DNA from: WLWS01 sp047638675
GTDB taxonomy: Bacteria > Pseudomonadota > Gammaproteobacteria > Eutrophobiales > Eutrophobiaceae
Reading direction: 5' to 3'
DNA: 16,759 nt
Assembly: GCA_047638675.1 (NCBI GenBank)
Contig: JBLIML010000070.1
Coordinates: 1-16,759 of the forward strand
Shown here: positions 1 through 7,369 of the stretch, one piece after another
How the letters are laid out: each line of letters starts with the position of its first letter
Position numbering within the stretch: position 1 is the stretch's first letter
Made by a program: the position numbers and the translations under genes
The notes under the pieces: model-generated
Told to the model about the DNA's origin: nothing
The model's input: only the letters and a program-made list of their open reading frames with translations
The model's database searches: none

Positions 1-1
1 A

Positions 2-553
2 CCGACAGCAACGATTTCTAATATCTGTGGTGTCACCCAATCCATTGAGCCGACTTATCAAAACCTGTTTGTGAAATCGAATCTCTCCGGCGAGTTTACT
101 GTCGTCAATCCTTATCTGGTACACGACCTGAAGGCACTAGATTTATGGGACGACGTTATGGTGAACGATCTTAAATATTTTGATGGCAGTGTGCAGGCAA
201 TTGATCGAGTTCCAAATGATCTGAAAAAGCTTTATTCCACTGCATTTGAAATTGATGCGCGCTGGCTGGTTGAAGCAGCATCACGTAGACAGAAATGGAT
301 AGACCAGGGGCAGTCCCTGAACCTTTACATGGCCGAACCTGATGGAAAGAAACTCGATAATCTTTACAAGCTGGCCTGGGTTCGTGGATTGAAAACGACA
401 TACTATCTGCGCAGTATGGGTGCCACTCATGTAGAAAAGAGCACTATGAGTGATGATCGCGTGAACAAATTGGCAGGCGTTGAAAGAGAAGTAGGCTCAG
501 CAGCACCTCAAGCTTGTGCTATTGATGATCCAGATTGTGAAGCCTGTCAGTAA
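2..553 (+). CDS. nrdA: Ribonucleoside-diphosphate reductase alpha subunit, C-terminal part
   Basis: This is the last 183 codons of a class I ribonucleotide reductase large subunit, which reduces ribonucleoside diphosphates to deoxyribonucleotides in the cytoplasm. The frame is open to the left edge, so the start lies outside the window; the GTG at 71 is internal. Visible hallmarks are the PTATISNI phosphate-binding segment at the very start, the adjacent tyrosines of TTYYLRS that relay the radical from the beta subunit, and the C-terminal DCEACQ tail whose two cysteines re-reduce the active site. The N-terminal and catalytic cysteine regions are not in the window. nrdB follows 48 bp downstream on the same strand, so the two are probably co-transcribed. 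Identification is by recognised motifs and is very secure. Confidence 0.96.
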   Translation, partial: PTATISNICGVTQSIEPTYQNLFVKSNLSGEFTVVNPYLVHDLKALDLWDDVMVNDLKYFDGSVQAIDRVPNDLKKLYSTAFEIDARWLVEAASRRQKWIDQGQSLNLYMAEPDGKKLDNLYKLAWVRGLKTTYYLRSMGATHVEKSTMSDDRVNKLAGVEREVGSAAPQACAIDDPDCEACQ

Positions 554-601
554 TAAAATGAAACGTATGAATAATAAACTAAGTCAAAACGGGGAAAACT
601 T

Positions 602-1864
602 ATGCTAGCAAATTGGGATGATCCAATTCCAGGTCTTCAATCAGTTGAACCTGAAGTGTCTGTGAGTACGCCACAACCTGTAGTCGATAGCACGCTGGCT
701 GCTTTACAGAAAGAAAACGATCCTCAGCTTACAAAGAAAGCAAGTGTGGTTCCTGTTCCTCCTGCTCCTGCGCTGGCACCTGTTAATAAAACGAAGGTAG
801 AAGCCGATCACGGTGCAACTGGCCTCGAAGATGTTGCTTTTGGTGCCGATCGCATCAGTGTAGATGATAAGCAAATGATCAATTGCCGAGCCGACTTAAA
901 TCAGCTCGTGCCTTTCAAGTACAAGTGGGCCTGGCAAAAATATCTTGATGGATGTGCTAACCACTGGATGCCACAGGAAGTGAACATGAATGCTGATATC
1001 TCTCTGTGGAAAAACCCCACAGGGCTGACTGACGATGAACGTTTAATAATTAAACGCAATTTGGGTTTCTTCGCATCAGCGGATTCCCTGGTTGCAAACA
1101 ATCTGGTACTGGCAGTGTATCGACACATTACTAACCCTGAGTGTCGTCAATATTTATTGAGGCAGGCCTTTGAAGAGGCCTTGCATACCCACGCCTATCA
1201 GTATTGTGTCGAATCCCTGGGGCTGGATGAAGCTGAAGTCTTTAACATGTATCGTGAAGTACCGGCAATTCATGAAAAAGCCTCCTGGGCTATGCGCTTT
1301 ACCCAGAGCCTCGGGGACCCAAATTTCCATACAGGCACCACCGAAGATGATCAACGCTTGCTGCGTGATCTCATTGCTTTTTACATTATATTTGAAGGCA
1401 TATTCTTCTATGTCGGTTTTGTACAGGTCCTCTCAATGGGACGTCGTAACAAGATGACCGGATGCGCGGAACAATTTCAATACATCCTGCGTGACGAATC
1501 CATGCATATGAATTTTGGCATTGACGTCATTAATCAAATCAAGATTGAAAACCCGCATTTATGGACCCCAGATTTCCAGCAGGAAATTGTCACCATGATC
1601 CGCGAGTCCATTGTTCTGGAAACCCGTTATGCTCATGACACCATGCCACGTGGCGTGTTGGGACTGAACGCTAATATGTTCGAGGAATACCTGCAGTTCA
1701 TCGCTAATCGTCGTTGTGCCCAGATAGGTTTATCCGAACAATATGCCGGCGCGACAAACCCTTTTCCATGGATGAGTGAATTGATGGATTTAAAGAAAGA
1801 AAAGAATTTCTTTGAAACCCGTGTCACCGAATACCAAACCGGTGGTGCATTAACCTGGGAATAA
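602..1864 (+). CDS. nrdB: Ribonucleoside-diphosphate reductase beta subunit (R2)
   Basis: This 420-residue R2 subunit generates the stable radical used by NrdA. The ATG at 602 is preceded by a GGGGA ribosome site. The ferritin-like core starts near residue 95. Candidate metal ligands are Asp161 (ASADSLVANN), Glu192, His195, Glu265 (FEGIFF), Glu299 and His302 (RDESMHMNFG); Tyr199 (EEALHTHAY) sits where E. coli has Tyr122. The C-terminus (FFETRVTEYQTGGALTWE) is the tail that docks on the alpha subunit. Overall the sequence resembles the chlamydial R2 lineage, but that lineage's radical-site Phe and Glu ligand are Tyr and Asp here, which points to a conventional tyrosyl-radical enzyme. Residues 1 to about 85 form a proline-rich, low-complexity extension (VPVPPAPALAP) of unknown role. 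Identification is secure; the metal type is inferred. Confidence 0.97.
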   Translation: MLANWDDPIPGLQSVEPEVSVSTPQPVVDSTLAALQKENDPQLTKKASVVPVPPAPALAPVNKTKVEADHGATGLEDVAFGADRISVDDKQMINCRADLNQLVPFKYKWAWQKYLDGCANHWMPQEVNMNADISLWKNPTGLTDDERLIIKRNLGFFASADSLVANNLVLAVYRHITNPECRQYLLRQAFEEALHTHAYQYCVESLGLDEAEVFNMYREVPAIHEKASWAMRFTQSLGDPNFHTGTTEDDQRLLRDLIAFYIIFEGIFFYVGFVQVLSMGRRNKMTGCAEQFQYILRDESMHMNFGIDVINQIKIENPHLWTPDFQQEIVTMIRESIVLETRYAHDTMPRGVLGLNANMFEEYLQFIANRRCAQIGLSEQYAGATNPFPWMSELMDLKKEKNFFETRVTEYQTGGALTWE

Positions 1865-1918
1865 AGTATTCATCACCGAAACCGCCTTAGCGGGGAGCCA
1901 AGAAGGACCTTGGCCATT

Positions 1919-1952
1919 GCCTGGTATCTCCAGCCTCTTCTAGATACCAGGC
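1919..1952 (+). terminator. Hairpin, probable transcription terminator after nrdB
   Basis: A perfect 11-bp inverted repeat (GCCTGGTATCT / AGATACCAGGC) encloses a 12-nt loop and begins 55 bp after the nrdB stop. It is followed by a short pyrimidine-rich stretch (CTTCTTATT) rather than a clean T run, so termination is plausible but not textbook. Smaller hairpins flank it: CCGC/GCGG at 1882-1893, GCCAAG/CTTGGC at 1897-1914 and CCCC/GGGG at 1972-1982, the last with an outer ACTCA/TGAGT pairing. Confidence 0.5.
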
Positions 1953-2030
1953 CTTCTTATTCGTAACTCAGCCCCTACGGGGATTGAGTGTTACAAAATA
2001 ATAATAATTGAGTAATTGGGGGATAGATTC

Positions 2031-2219
2031 ATGGCTCAAATGCCACTGACAGGATTTGATTACATTGAAAATAAAATTAGTCTAGTTGATTGCTATCGTG
2101 TCGCACTCGATTTTGGTCTACCTGCCGCGCAACAGGCACTCGAGAATTTTTCCATGTCCTTACCTCAACAAATGCAATCCTCAAAAAACGCAAATTCTCA
2201 TCCAGACGTTTCTGATTAA
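2031..2219 (+). CDS. Small hypothetical protein, 62 aa
   Basis: I do not recognise this protein. The ATG at 2031 is chosen because GGGGGAT lies about 8 bp upstream; an in-frame TTG at 2016 would add five residues but overlaps that ribosome site. The N-terminal half (MAQMPLTGFDY, then roughly residues 12-45) could form short amphipathic helices, and the last 15 residues are polar (SSKNANSHPDVSD). There is no signal peptide, transmembrane segment or cysteine motif. It follows the nrdB hairpin cluster, so it probably has its own promoter or relies on read-through. It converges with the kinase-like gene, the two stops being 23 bp apart. The good ribosome site and intact frame make it a credible gene, but its function is unknown. 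Confidence 0.55.
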   Translation: MAQMPLTGFDYIENKISLVDCYRVALDFGLPAAQQALENFSMSLPQQMQSSKNANSHPDVSD

Positions 2220-2242
2220 ATCTTTCTGATTTTAATCTCACA

Positions 2243-2896
2243 TCAGGCAGAACATAAAGTCCTGCTAATTTCAGCTACGGAACACTGCTTAACTTTGTAA
2301 GCATCCACTTGCGGCTTGTGCTGAAGTATGTCTGCCAACAAAGTCGACTCATCCTTTTGCAGCCAGCTTATTTCAAGCGCAGCATCCTCAATAAGACTTA
2401 ACAAAAATGGATCGACAAGACCGCGATCGGCGAGATCTCCAAGATTCAAATAGTTTGCTGGCAATGGTATGGATTTCACCAGTAATAATGAGCGAATTTG
2501 CATTTGAATTGCCAGCCAGGCCGCCAGGCTGTCAGATGTAACATCCCAACTGGCCGGAATATCATCATTACTCATAAGCATTTTATAAGGTAACCAAAGT
2601 ACAATTTTATTATTTGCAAGCGTGCGATGTATTGATTTTATATTGTCTGCCAGATGTAATTCTGGAGTCAGTGCTGCAAGTGAGTGCGCATACTGTTCCA
2701 TCGCGAGCAATGCCATTTTGTGAGCACAGGCATCGTCAAATCCCAGGCGTTTTTGTGAGTGACGCACGGCATCCGCAAACTTTCCACCACCAGCAACAAC
2801 AATCACCTTGCTATTCCTGTTTGCAAGCAGCATATCAATCCAGTTTGATAGATAGTGGGAGTCTTGCAAACTCCCGCCTATTTTAATTACCCACAT
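2243..2896 (-). CDS. Amino-acid-kinase-fold protein, probable methylofuran-pathway kinase (MfnE-like)
   Basis: A 217-residue protein with the compact amino acid kinase fold. Residues 3-10 (VIKIGGSL) and 33-42 (VVAGGGKFAD) are the glycine-rich phosphate-binding loops; WDVTSDSLAAWLA (117-129) and LLLVKSI (137-143) are the conserved nucleotide-side segments. It is shorter than aspartate or glutamate kinases and lacks ACT or PUA domains. Small kinases of this family occur in methanogens and H4MPT-using methylotrophs; the archaeal MfnE phosphorylates (aminomethyl)furanmethyl phosphate to the diphosphate during methanofuran synthesis. It is last in a four-gene operon, starting 14 bp after the pabB stop, with an MfnF-like and an MfnD-like gene upstream, so the same role in methylofuran synthesis is likely. 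I see no strong ribosome site, so it may depend on translation of pabB. Fold is certain; substrate is inferred from context. Confidence 0.8.
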   Translation of the reverse strand: MWVIKIGGSLQDSHYLSNWIDMLLANRNSKVIVVAGGGKFADAVRHSQKRLGFDDACAHKMALLAMEQYAHSLAALTPELHLADNIKSIHRTLANNKIVLWLPYKMLMSNDDIPASWDVTSDSLAAWLAIQMQIRSLLLVKSIPLPANYLNLGDLADRGLVDPFLLSLIEDAALEISWLQKDESTLLADILQHKPQVDAYKVKQCSVAEISRTLCSA

Positions 2897-2910
2897 AAGC
2901 GTTCAGCATA

Positions 2911-4308
2911 TTATTCATTTGCATCAGATAGGGCTGAATGGATTTTGTTATCCTCAAACAACTTCAACATAGCCGCTGCCTTTTCAAAACATTCCTGATA
3001 TTCCGACTCCATTTTTGAATCCGCAACTATACCGCCACCAGCCCAGCAACTTACTTTATCCTCTGTGTACACCATAGTACGAATGGCGATATTAGAATCC
3101 ATATTGCCGTCATAACCGATATACCCAAGTGAGCCACAGTAAATATTTCGCCGGTTTGGCTCCAGCTCCTCGATTATTTCCATTGCCCGTAACTTGGGCG
3201 CCCCGGTAATAGAGCCACCTGGGAAGCAACCTCGCAAGAGATCCAAAGCATGCCGACCCGATTTTAGTCGCCCTGTCACTGTACTAACTAAATGATGCAC
3301 AGTCGCATAACTTTCCAGGGCAAACAATTTTGGTACGGCCACCGAACCCGTTTCACAGTTTTTGCTGATATCATTACGCATCAAATCTACGATCATCAAA
3401 TTCTCTGCACGATCCTTTTCACTTTCCAATAATTGCTCGGCCAGTGCCTTGTCTTCATTGGCATAGACGGCACGACGAATCGTTCCTTTTATGGGTTTGG
3501 TTTCCACGTTACCGTTAGTAACACGTAGAAAACGTTCCGGTGATGAACTCAATATACATGCCTTGGGCGAATTAAAAAAAGCGGCAAACGGTGCCGGATT
3601 ATTTTCCCGCAATTGCAAATATATATCCCATGGATCTCCTTGCACATCCACGCTGAAGCGTTGAGTAAGATTGACCTGATAACAGTCACCTTCATGTATA
3701 TAGTGTTTAATTTTATCGAAGCACTTTGCATAGGTGCTCTTATCCATATTTGTCTTTACCGCCGAACAAACCGAAAATTTTTGCTTGCGCGAATCACCTT
3801 CCAAATGAAACAAATCACTTAATTCGTTCCATTCCTGCTCAGATCGTTCGTCTCGATCCTGCCCCACCAACCATGATTGTCGTTTGTGATGATCGACAAC
3901 GACTACCCAGTCGTAGAGTCCAATCGCCATATCCGGGATCGCTAAATCATTTTCAGCGAGGTCTGGTATTGATTCGATACGGCGACCCAGATCATACGCA
4001 AAATAGCCCATGGCCCCGCCACAAAAAGGTAAATCAGTGAGATTATGTAGCTTCTTTCCAAGAGATGATTTGATCAGTTCAAAAGGATCCTGTTCTGAGC
4101 AACGAACTTTGATGCCGTCATCTATAAATGTCTTGCTACCGTAGGTCGTTAAGGTTTTGTAGGGTCGTGAAGAAATAAAGTCAAATCGACCTCTATCGGT
4201 ATTCGGATAACCGCTATCGAGAAACATACTCCAGGGCTCAGCAGCGACAGGATCAAAAAGATCAGCTGAGTTACGTCGATAGGGAATTTCTGTCAGCCTC
4301 GCGGTCAT
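2911..4308 (-). CDS. pabB: Aminodeoxychorismate synthase component I
   Basis: PabB converts chorismate and ammonia (from a PabA glutaminase) to 4-amino-4-deoxychorismate, the precursor of p-aminobenzoate. Start is the ATG at 4308, whose ATGA overlap with the stop of the upstream gene indicates translational coupling; an open frame continues to 4353 but lies inside that gene. The 465-residue protein has the chorismate-binding domain with LSSSPERFL, PIKGTIRR, DLMRNDISKNCETGSV and GCFPGGSITGAPK. The lysine of PIKGT is residue 274 here, matching the catalytic Lys274 of E. coli PabB; anthranilate synthase TrpE has alanine there. The N-terminal domain carries the PWSMFLDSGY region. No PabA or PabC domain is fused and neither gene is in the window. 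pABA is needed for folate and, in this organism, for H4MPT through beta-RFAP synthase (11068-12078), which explains its place among cofactor genes. Confidence 0.95.
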   Translation of the reverse strand: MTARLTEIPYRRNSADLFDPVAAEPWSMFLDSGYPNTDRGRFDFISSRPYKTLTTYGSKTFIDDGIKVRCSEQDPFELIKSSLGKKLHNLTDLPFCGGAMGYFAYDLGRRIESIPDLAENDLAIPDMAIGLYDWVVVVDHHKRQSWLVGQDRDERSEQEWNELSDLFHLEGDSRKQKFSVCSAVKTNMDKSTYAKCFDKIKHYIHEGDCYQVNLTQRFSVDVQGDPWDIYLQLRENNPAPFAAFFNSPKACILSSSPERFLRVTNGNVETKPIKGTIRRAVYANEDKALAEQLLESEKDRAENLMIVDLMRNDISKNCETGSVAVPKLFALESYATVHHLVSTVTGRLKSGRHALDLLRGCFPGGSITGAPKLRAMEIIEELEPNRRNIYCGSLGYIGYDGNMDSNIAIRTMVYTEDKVSCWAGGGIVADSKMESEYQECFEKAAAMLKLFEDNKIHSALSDANE

Positions 4309-5348
4309 CTCGTTAATCTCGCTAATTGTGCTACTGAGACAGCCGTCGCGCAATCTGCTGCTTTTTCCAGTTGATTTTCCTCAGCGTTCAACATCTTTCC
4401 AATGTCTGTGTACAGATAATTATTTCTTTGGGCCAGTTTAGTCGCAAGAAAGCGACCAACACCAGCACCTATTAAATGTGGTCGATTAACAGGATCGGCG
4501 CTTATGACTCTATGCAAAGCCCGACTGATTTGTTGAAGCTGCTCTTCAGCGATGAACTTTGCCAAGTGATGATACCCCTCATTTGCGTCCTCAGGCTTTG
4601 CATCACTTCCCAGCATACGCGCCAGGCGACGAACACTGTCCCCTATTTGCTTTTCGCCTCCGTCAGCGGCGGGCATCAAATCATGGCCTTCGCCAAGTTC
4701 ACCACTAATACGATAAACATCGGCCATCGTGGCAAAGTGCTCCGCGGCAATTGACTGCCACTGACCATATATAGGCACACGATTTACTATGGCCATAATT
4801 GGGGTGCGGGCAATACCGGTATAAAGCAATTCATCGTGGCTCATACGTTCCTGATCTGTGTAGCCCTTATTACACACTTTCCCCTCTTTTATGGAGATAA
4901 AATCAGTAGTACTGCTTCCTATATCAACCAGTACGCCTTCAATGTTCTGTCTAGCGAGATAACTTGCTGTAGCATGCCAGTTTGCCGATGCCACCTGGTG
5001 AAAATGACTATTGGCTTCACTGATTGAAACTAATCCCGGCGAACCGGCATAAACAAGCACTTGCTCATCTTCAAAAATGTTAGAGAACTCTCTTAGCAGA
5101 GTGTGAACTCCTCGCTGTCTATCCTCAAATAAATCAGACAGCTCGCCAGTGGTAGTAATTGCATGAAAGAATTCGGATTTAGGTAATCTGGCCTTTATAT
5201 TTTCTAAAGTTGATAGCAGGCTCTCGAGACCTTGCCATAATGGTGTTGCATGCTGTTCGACCTGTATCACTAATCCATCAGTATCAACAAGCGCCATTTT
5301 TAAATGAGCACCACCAATATCCCAGCCAATATATTTATTCTCAGACAT
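4305..5348 (-). CDS. Hydantoinase/oxoprolinase-related H4MPT-linked C1 transfer pathway protein (MfnF-like)
   Basis: A 347-residue ASKHA-fold protein of the family annotated 'probable H4MPT-linked C1 transfer pathway protein'. Visible elements are phosphate loop 1 (YIGWDIGGAHLKMAL, residues 6-20), phosphate loop 2 (VLVDIGSSTTDFISI, starting near 139) and a C-terminal adenosine-type loop (IGAGVGRFLATKLA). As I recall, its archaeal counterpart MfnF joins the activated aminomethylfuran unit to tyramine or glutamyl-tyramine in methanofuran synthesis; in methylofuran the partner would be tyrosine. I take ATG 5348 as start (GGA nine bases upstream); a TTG at 5354 overlapping the previous gene's TGA is possible. 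Stop overlaps the pabB start by ATGA. Sitting between an MfnD-like ligase and an MfnE-like kinase strengthens a methylofuran role. Family call is secure; exact reaction is inferred. Confidence 0.85.
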   Translation of the reverse strand: MSENKYIGWDIGGAHLKMALVDTDGLVIQVEQHATPLWQGLESLLSTLENIKARLPKSEFFHAITTTGELSDLFEDRQRGVHTLLREFSNIFEDEQVLVYAGSPGLVSISEANSHFHQVASANWHATASYLARQNIEGVLVDIGSSTTDFISIKEGKVCNKGYTDQERMSHDELLYTGIARTPIMAIVNRVPIYGQWQSIAAEHFATMADVYRISGELGEGHDLMPAADGGEKQIGDSVRRLARMLGSDAKPEDANEGYHHLAKFIAEEQLQQISRALHRVISADPVNRPHLIGAGVGRFLATKLAQRNNYLYTDIGKMLNAEENQLEKAADCATAVSVAQLARLTR

Positions 5349-5350
5349 GC

Positions 5351-6337
5351 TCAAAATTCCGACTGCATCATAAACTTTTGGTGATTACCCTCGGGTTTTA
5401 CCCGGACAGGATAAAGCAGTAAATTGATAGTCAGTTCGGCGATATTTACATCCAACAGCTTAGATAAACCGACGTAAGATTTGGTCAACCTGGGATTTAT
5501 ATCCAGAACAATTGGCCCCGTATCGCTCATTACAACATCAATTCCCACATAGCCACGCAAGCCGGGAATATGCTTCCCGATTTCTCTGGCTAAAGTTTCA
5601 AATTCTGCGTGATGTTCGTGCATATCGTTAAGCACAATGCCTTCATTAAAGAATTTACCTTGTTTTAATGTCATTACCTGTCGATTACAGGAAAGAAGCA
5701 AGGTTTCATGATCAGCATATACTACGGACAAACTCGCAGGTATACCGGGTATATATCTTTGTTGAAGGTATTGAGAGTTATCCTCAATTTCTTGCATCCA
5801 GGATAAAATTTCAGTATTTGTTTCAAAAAAATGACATCTCTCACTGCCGACCCCATCATCTGGTTTAATAACCCAGGCGCCATCACCTGGAATTAATTCT
5901 TCATTCAGTTTCTTGCTGAGCGATGCAGGAATACCATTTTTAATCAGGTGCTCGTTCGTCGCATATTTACTTGAAGTCAGGATAACCGCGTCATCATCAC
6001 AGGCAATAAGCAGACAATCACTTTGTCGGGCCAGTTTATTAAGTCGTAATAATATGCCATCGGTTTCTGGCGCAATGATCCAGACTATATCGGCCATATC
6101 CATACAATTTTTCCACTGCAGCCATACATCGTCCGCCTCGGTGATTCTCGCGACAGATTCCGCAACGGCTGACAAGCGATCATCTCTACAAGTAATAATA
6201 TCGAGACAAGCTATTTGTCTTAAATCCGACAACAATGCCTGAAACATACACTCTGCATCATCCAGTAAAGAAACTGGTAAGTCACTATCACGCATGCCAC
6301 CGCAAGTGATAAACTCACAGATAAAAATTCTTTTCAT
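5351..6337 (-). CDS. ATP-grasp ligase, probable methylofuran-pathway glutamate ligase (MfnD-like)
   Basis: A 328-residue ATP-grasp protein. It opens with MKRIFICEFITCGG, the N-terminal signature of the archaeal tyramine-glutamate ligase MfnD family. The ATP-grasp core shows WVIKPDDGVGSE (155-166, Lys158 contacting ATP), YLQQRYIPGIPASLSVV (190-206), YVGIDVV (263-269) and VLDINPRLTKSYVGL (277-291), where Asp279 and Asn281 should bind Mg. The expected chemistry is ATP-dependent amide formation between glutamate and a tyrosine- or tyramine-derived moiety of methylofuran. Methylofuran of Methylorubrum extorquens carries a long polyglutamate chain, so addition of more than one Glu is conceivable. 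First gene of the minus-strand operon; its TGA overlaps the region of the next start, and only 27 bp separate it from the divergent HisA-like gene. Fold is certain; substrate is inferred. Confidence 0.83.
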   Translation of the reverse strand: MKRIFICEFITCGGMRDSDLPVSLLDDAECMFQALLSDLRQIACLDIITCRDDRLSAVAESVARITEADDVWLQWKNCMDMADIVWIIAPETDGILLRLNKLARQSDCLLIACDDDAVILTSSKYATNEHLIKNGIPASLSKKLNEELIPGDGAWVIKPDDGVGSERCHFFETNTEILSWMQEIEDNSQYLQQRYIPGIPASLSVVYADHETLLLSCNRQVMTLKQGKFFNEGIVLNDMHEHHAEFETLAREIGKHIPGLRGYVGIDVVMSDTGPIVLDINPRLTKSYVGLSKLLDVNIAELTINLLLYPVRVKPEGNHQKFMMQSEF

Positions 6338-6364
6338 TTTTCAGCAATTTTTATCAAAACCATC

Positions 6365-7060
6365 ATGTTAATTATTCCTGTTATCGACCTGCACTCCGGC
6401 AACGTTGTTCATGCCTACAAAGGTCAGCGTGAATCCTATGAAAAAATCCGGACGCCATTATGTCATGGATCAGATCCTTTGGTCGTGGTCCCTGCCCTGT
6501 TGAGTTTGTACGCCTTCACCACACTGTATATTGCAGATCTGAATGCTATCAAAGATGAAGGGAACAATAACCAGATAATTGGTGAATTGTTACTGCAATA
6601 TCCAGATATATGTTTCTGGATAGATTCTGGAAAATACAGCTACCCGGGATCTTTTCCTCCAAACCGATTGCGTCATATTATCGGTACGGAAACGGGCATC
6701 AGTAAACAAAACTTGCTGAATCAAAGTGCCAATTCAAATCCAGTTTTATCTCTGGATTTTATAGATCAGACGCTTATCGGTGAGAAAGACATTCTGGAAG
6801 ATTCAGATGCCTGGCCAGATGAAATTATCGTTATGACCTTAAGCCGAGTCGGTAGTGATCAAGGTCCAGATTTAACCCGACTTTTACAAATAAAAGAAAA
6901 TGCAGCGGGCAAACGAATTTACGCTGCAGGTGGAGTACGTAATGAAGATGATTTGGAACAACTGAAAGCTCAGGGCATCTCTGGTGTGTTAGTAGCCACG
7001 TCTTTACATAACGGAAAAATCAGCACAAACGTGCTACGAAAATTTTTCACAACGCAATAA
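6365..7060 (+). CDS. HisA-like (beta/alpha)8-barrel protein of methylotrophy clusters
   Basis: A 231-residue barrel protein related to HisA/HisF. It begins LIIPVIDLHSGNVVHAYKGQ, with Asp8 where HisA has its first catalytic aspartate, and has LSLDF (128-132) around a second conserved aspartate. It ends with the phosphate-binding pair YAAGGVRNEDD (186-196) and GVLVATSLHNGKI (207-219). The second catalytic aspartate of ProFAR isomerase (SRDG) is replaced here by Val162 (LSRVGSDQGPD), so it is unlikely to be the histidine enzyme. HisA-like proteins of this type recur in H4MPT gene clusters, but I know of no proven reaction. It is divergent from the methylofuran operon with a 27-bp gap. No good ribosome site precedes the ATG. 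A role in a sugar- or furan-phosphate step of H4MPT or MYFR synthesis is a guess. Confidence 0.8.
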   Translation: MLIIPVIDLHSGNVVHAYKGQRESYEKIRTPLCHGSDPLVVVPALLSLYAFTTLYIADLNAIKDEGNNNQIIGELLLQYPDICFWIDSGKYSYPGSFPPNRLRHIIGTETGISKQNLLNQSANSNPVLSLDFIDQTLIGEKDILEDSDAWPDEIIVMTLSRVGSDQGPDLTRLLQIKENAAGKRIYAAGGVRNEDDLEQLKAQGISGVLVATSLHNGKISTNVLRKFFTTQ

Positions 7061-7074
7061 TTGTAAATATTCAT

Positions 7075-7340
7075 GGCTTACACTCGTTGGCCAGAATAAT
7101 TTCTTCCAGAGAGTACATCCCTCTATGTCGCCGGTTTTTTTGCTCCTGGCCTTTCCGGCGTACCCTCATTGCCTTGAATAATTTCTTCTAGAAAGTATAT
7201 CCCTCTATAAGCCGCTCTTGCGCGTCCTGCGCCCGCGGCATACATTCATTGGCTATAATAATTTCTTCCCAAGAGTACATCCCTCTATAACGCCGGTTTT
7301 TTTGCTCCTAGCCTTACCGGCGTACATTACATCCCTGTAA
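7075..7340. repeat. Three tandem ~80-bp repeats with GC-rich hairpins, plus a partial fourth
   Basis: This fills the 355-bp gene-free stretch between the HisA-like gene and fae. Three copies begin with AATAATTTCTTC at 7095, 7177 and 7257 (periods 82 and 80 bp). Each has (A)GTAYATCCCTCTAT about 15-20 bp in, then a hairpin: CGCCGG/CCGGCG at 7129-7160 and in the third copy around 7292-7323, but GCCGC/GCGGC at 7211-7239 in the second. The second copy's G-C to C-G swap in both arms keeps the pairing, evidence that the stem matters. Copies 1 and 3 share a 20-nt loop starting with seven T; copy 2 has a different, GC-rich loop. The segment 7075-7094 matches the end of copy 2 (about 15 of 20 bases), suggesting a truncated extra copy. 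The period is not a multiple of three and no frame is open. Most likely a REP/MITE-like intergenic repeat; a structured RNA is possible. Confidence 0.85.
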
Positions 7341-7341
7341 A

Positions 7342-7369
7342 TAAAAAAAACCCCGGCCGAAACCGGGGT
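7342..7369 (-). terminator. Rho-independent terminator of fae
   Basis: Read on the minus strand, CCCCGGTTTCGGCCGGGG is followed immediately by TTTTTTTT. The six-base GC stem plus T8 tail is a textbook intrinsic terminator, 47 bp past the fae stop. On the plus strand the hairpin is preceded by A8 and not followed by T, so it acts for fae rather than for the HisA-like gene. Confidence 0.92.

Noticed and set aside
602..1864. Class Ic (tyrosine-less) R2 subunit
   Set aside because: Despite overall similarity to chlamydial R2, Tyr199 and Asp161 are present at the radical and first-ligand positions.
2911..4308. Anthranilate synthase TrpE or isochorismate synthase
   Set aside because: The catalytic segment is PIKGT with lysine at position 274, typical of PabB, and the context is pABA-dependent H4MPT synthesis.
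6365..7060. Histidine biosynthesis gene hisA
   Set aside because: The SRDG catalytic aspartate is Val162, there are no other his genes nearby, and the context is C1 cofactor synthesis.
7075..7340. CRISPR array
   Set aside because: The units are about 80 bp with similarity along most of their length, not short identical repeats separated by unrelated spacers, and no cas genes are present.
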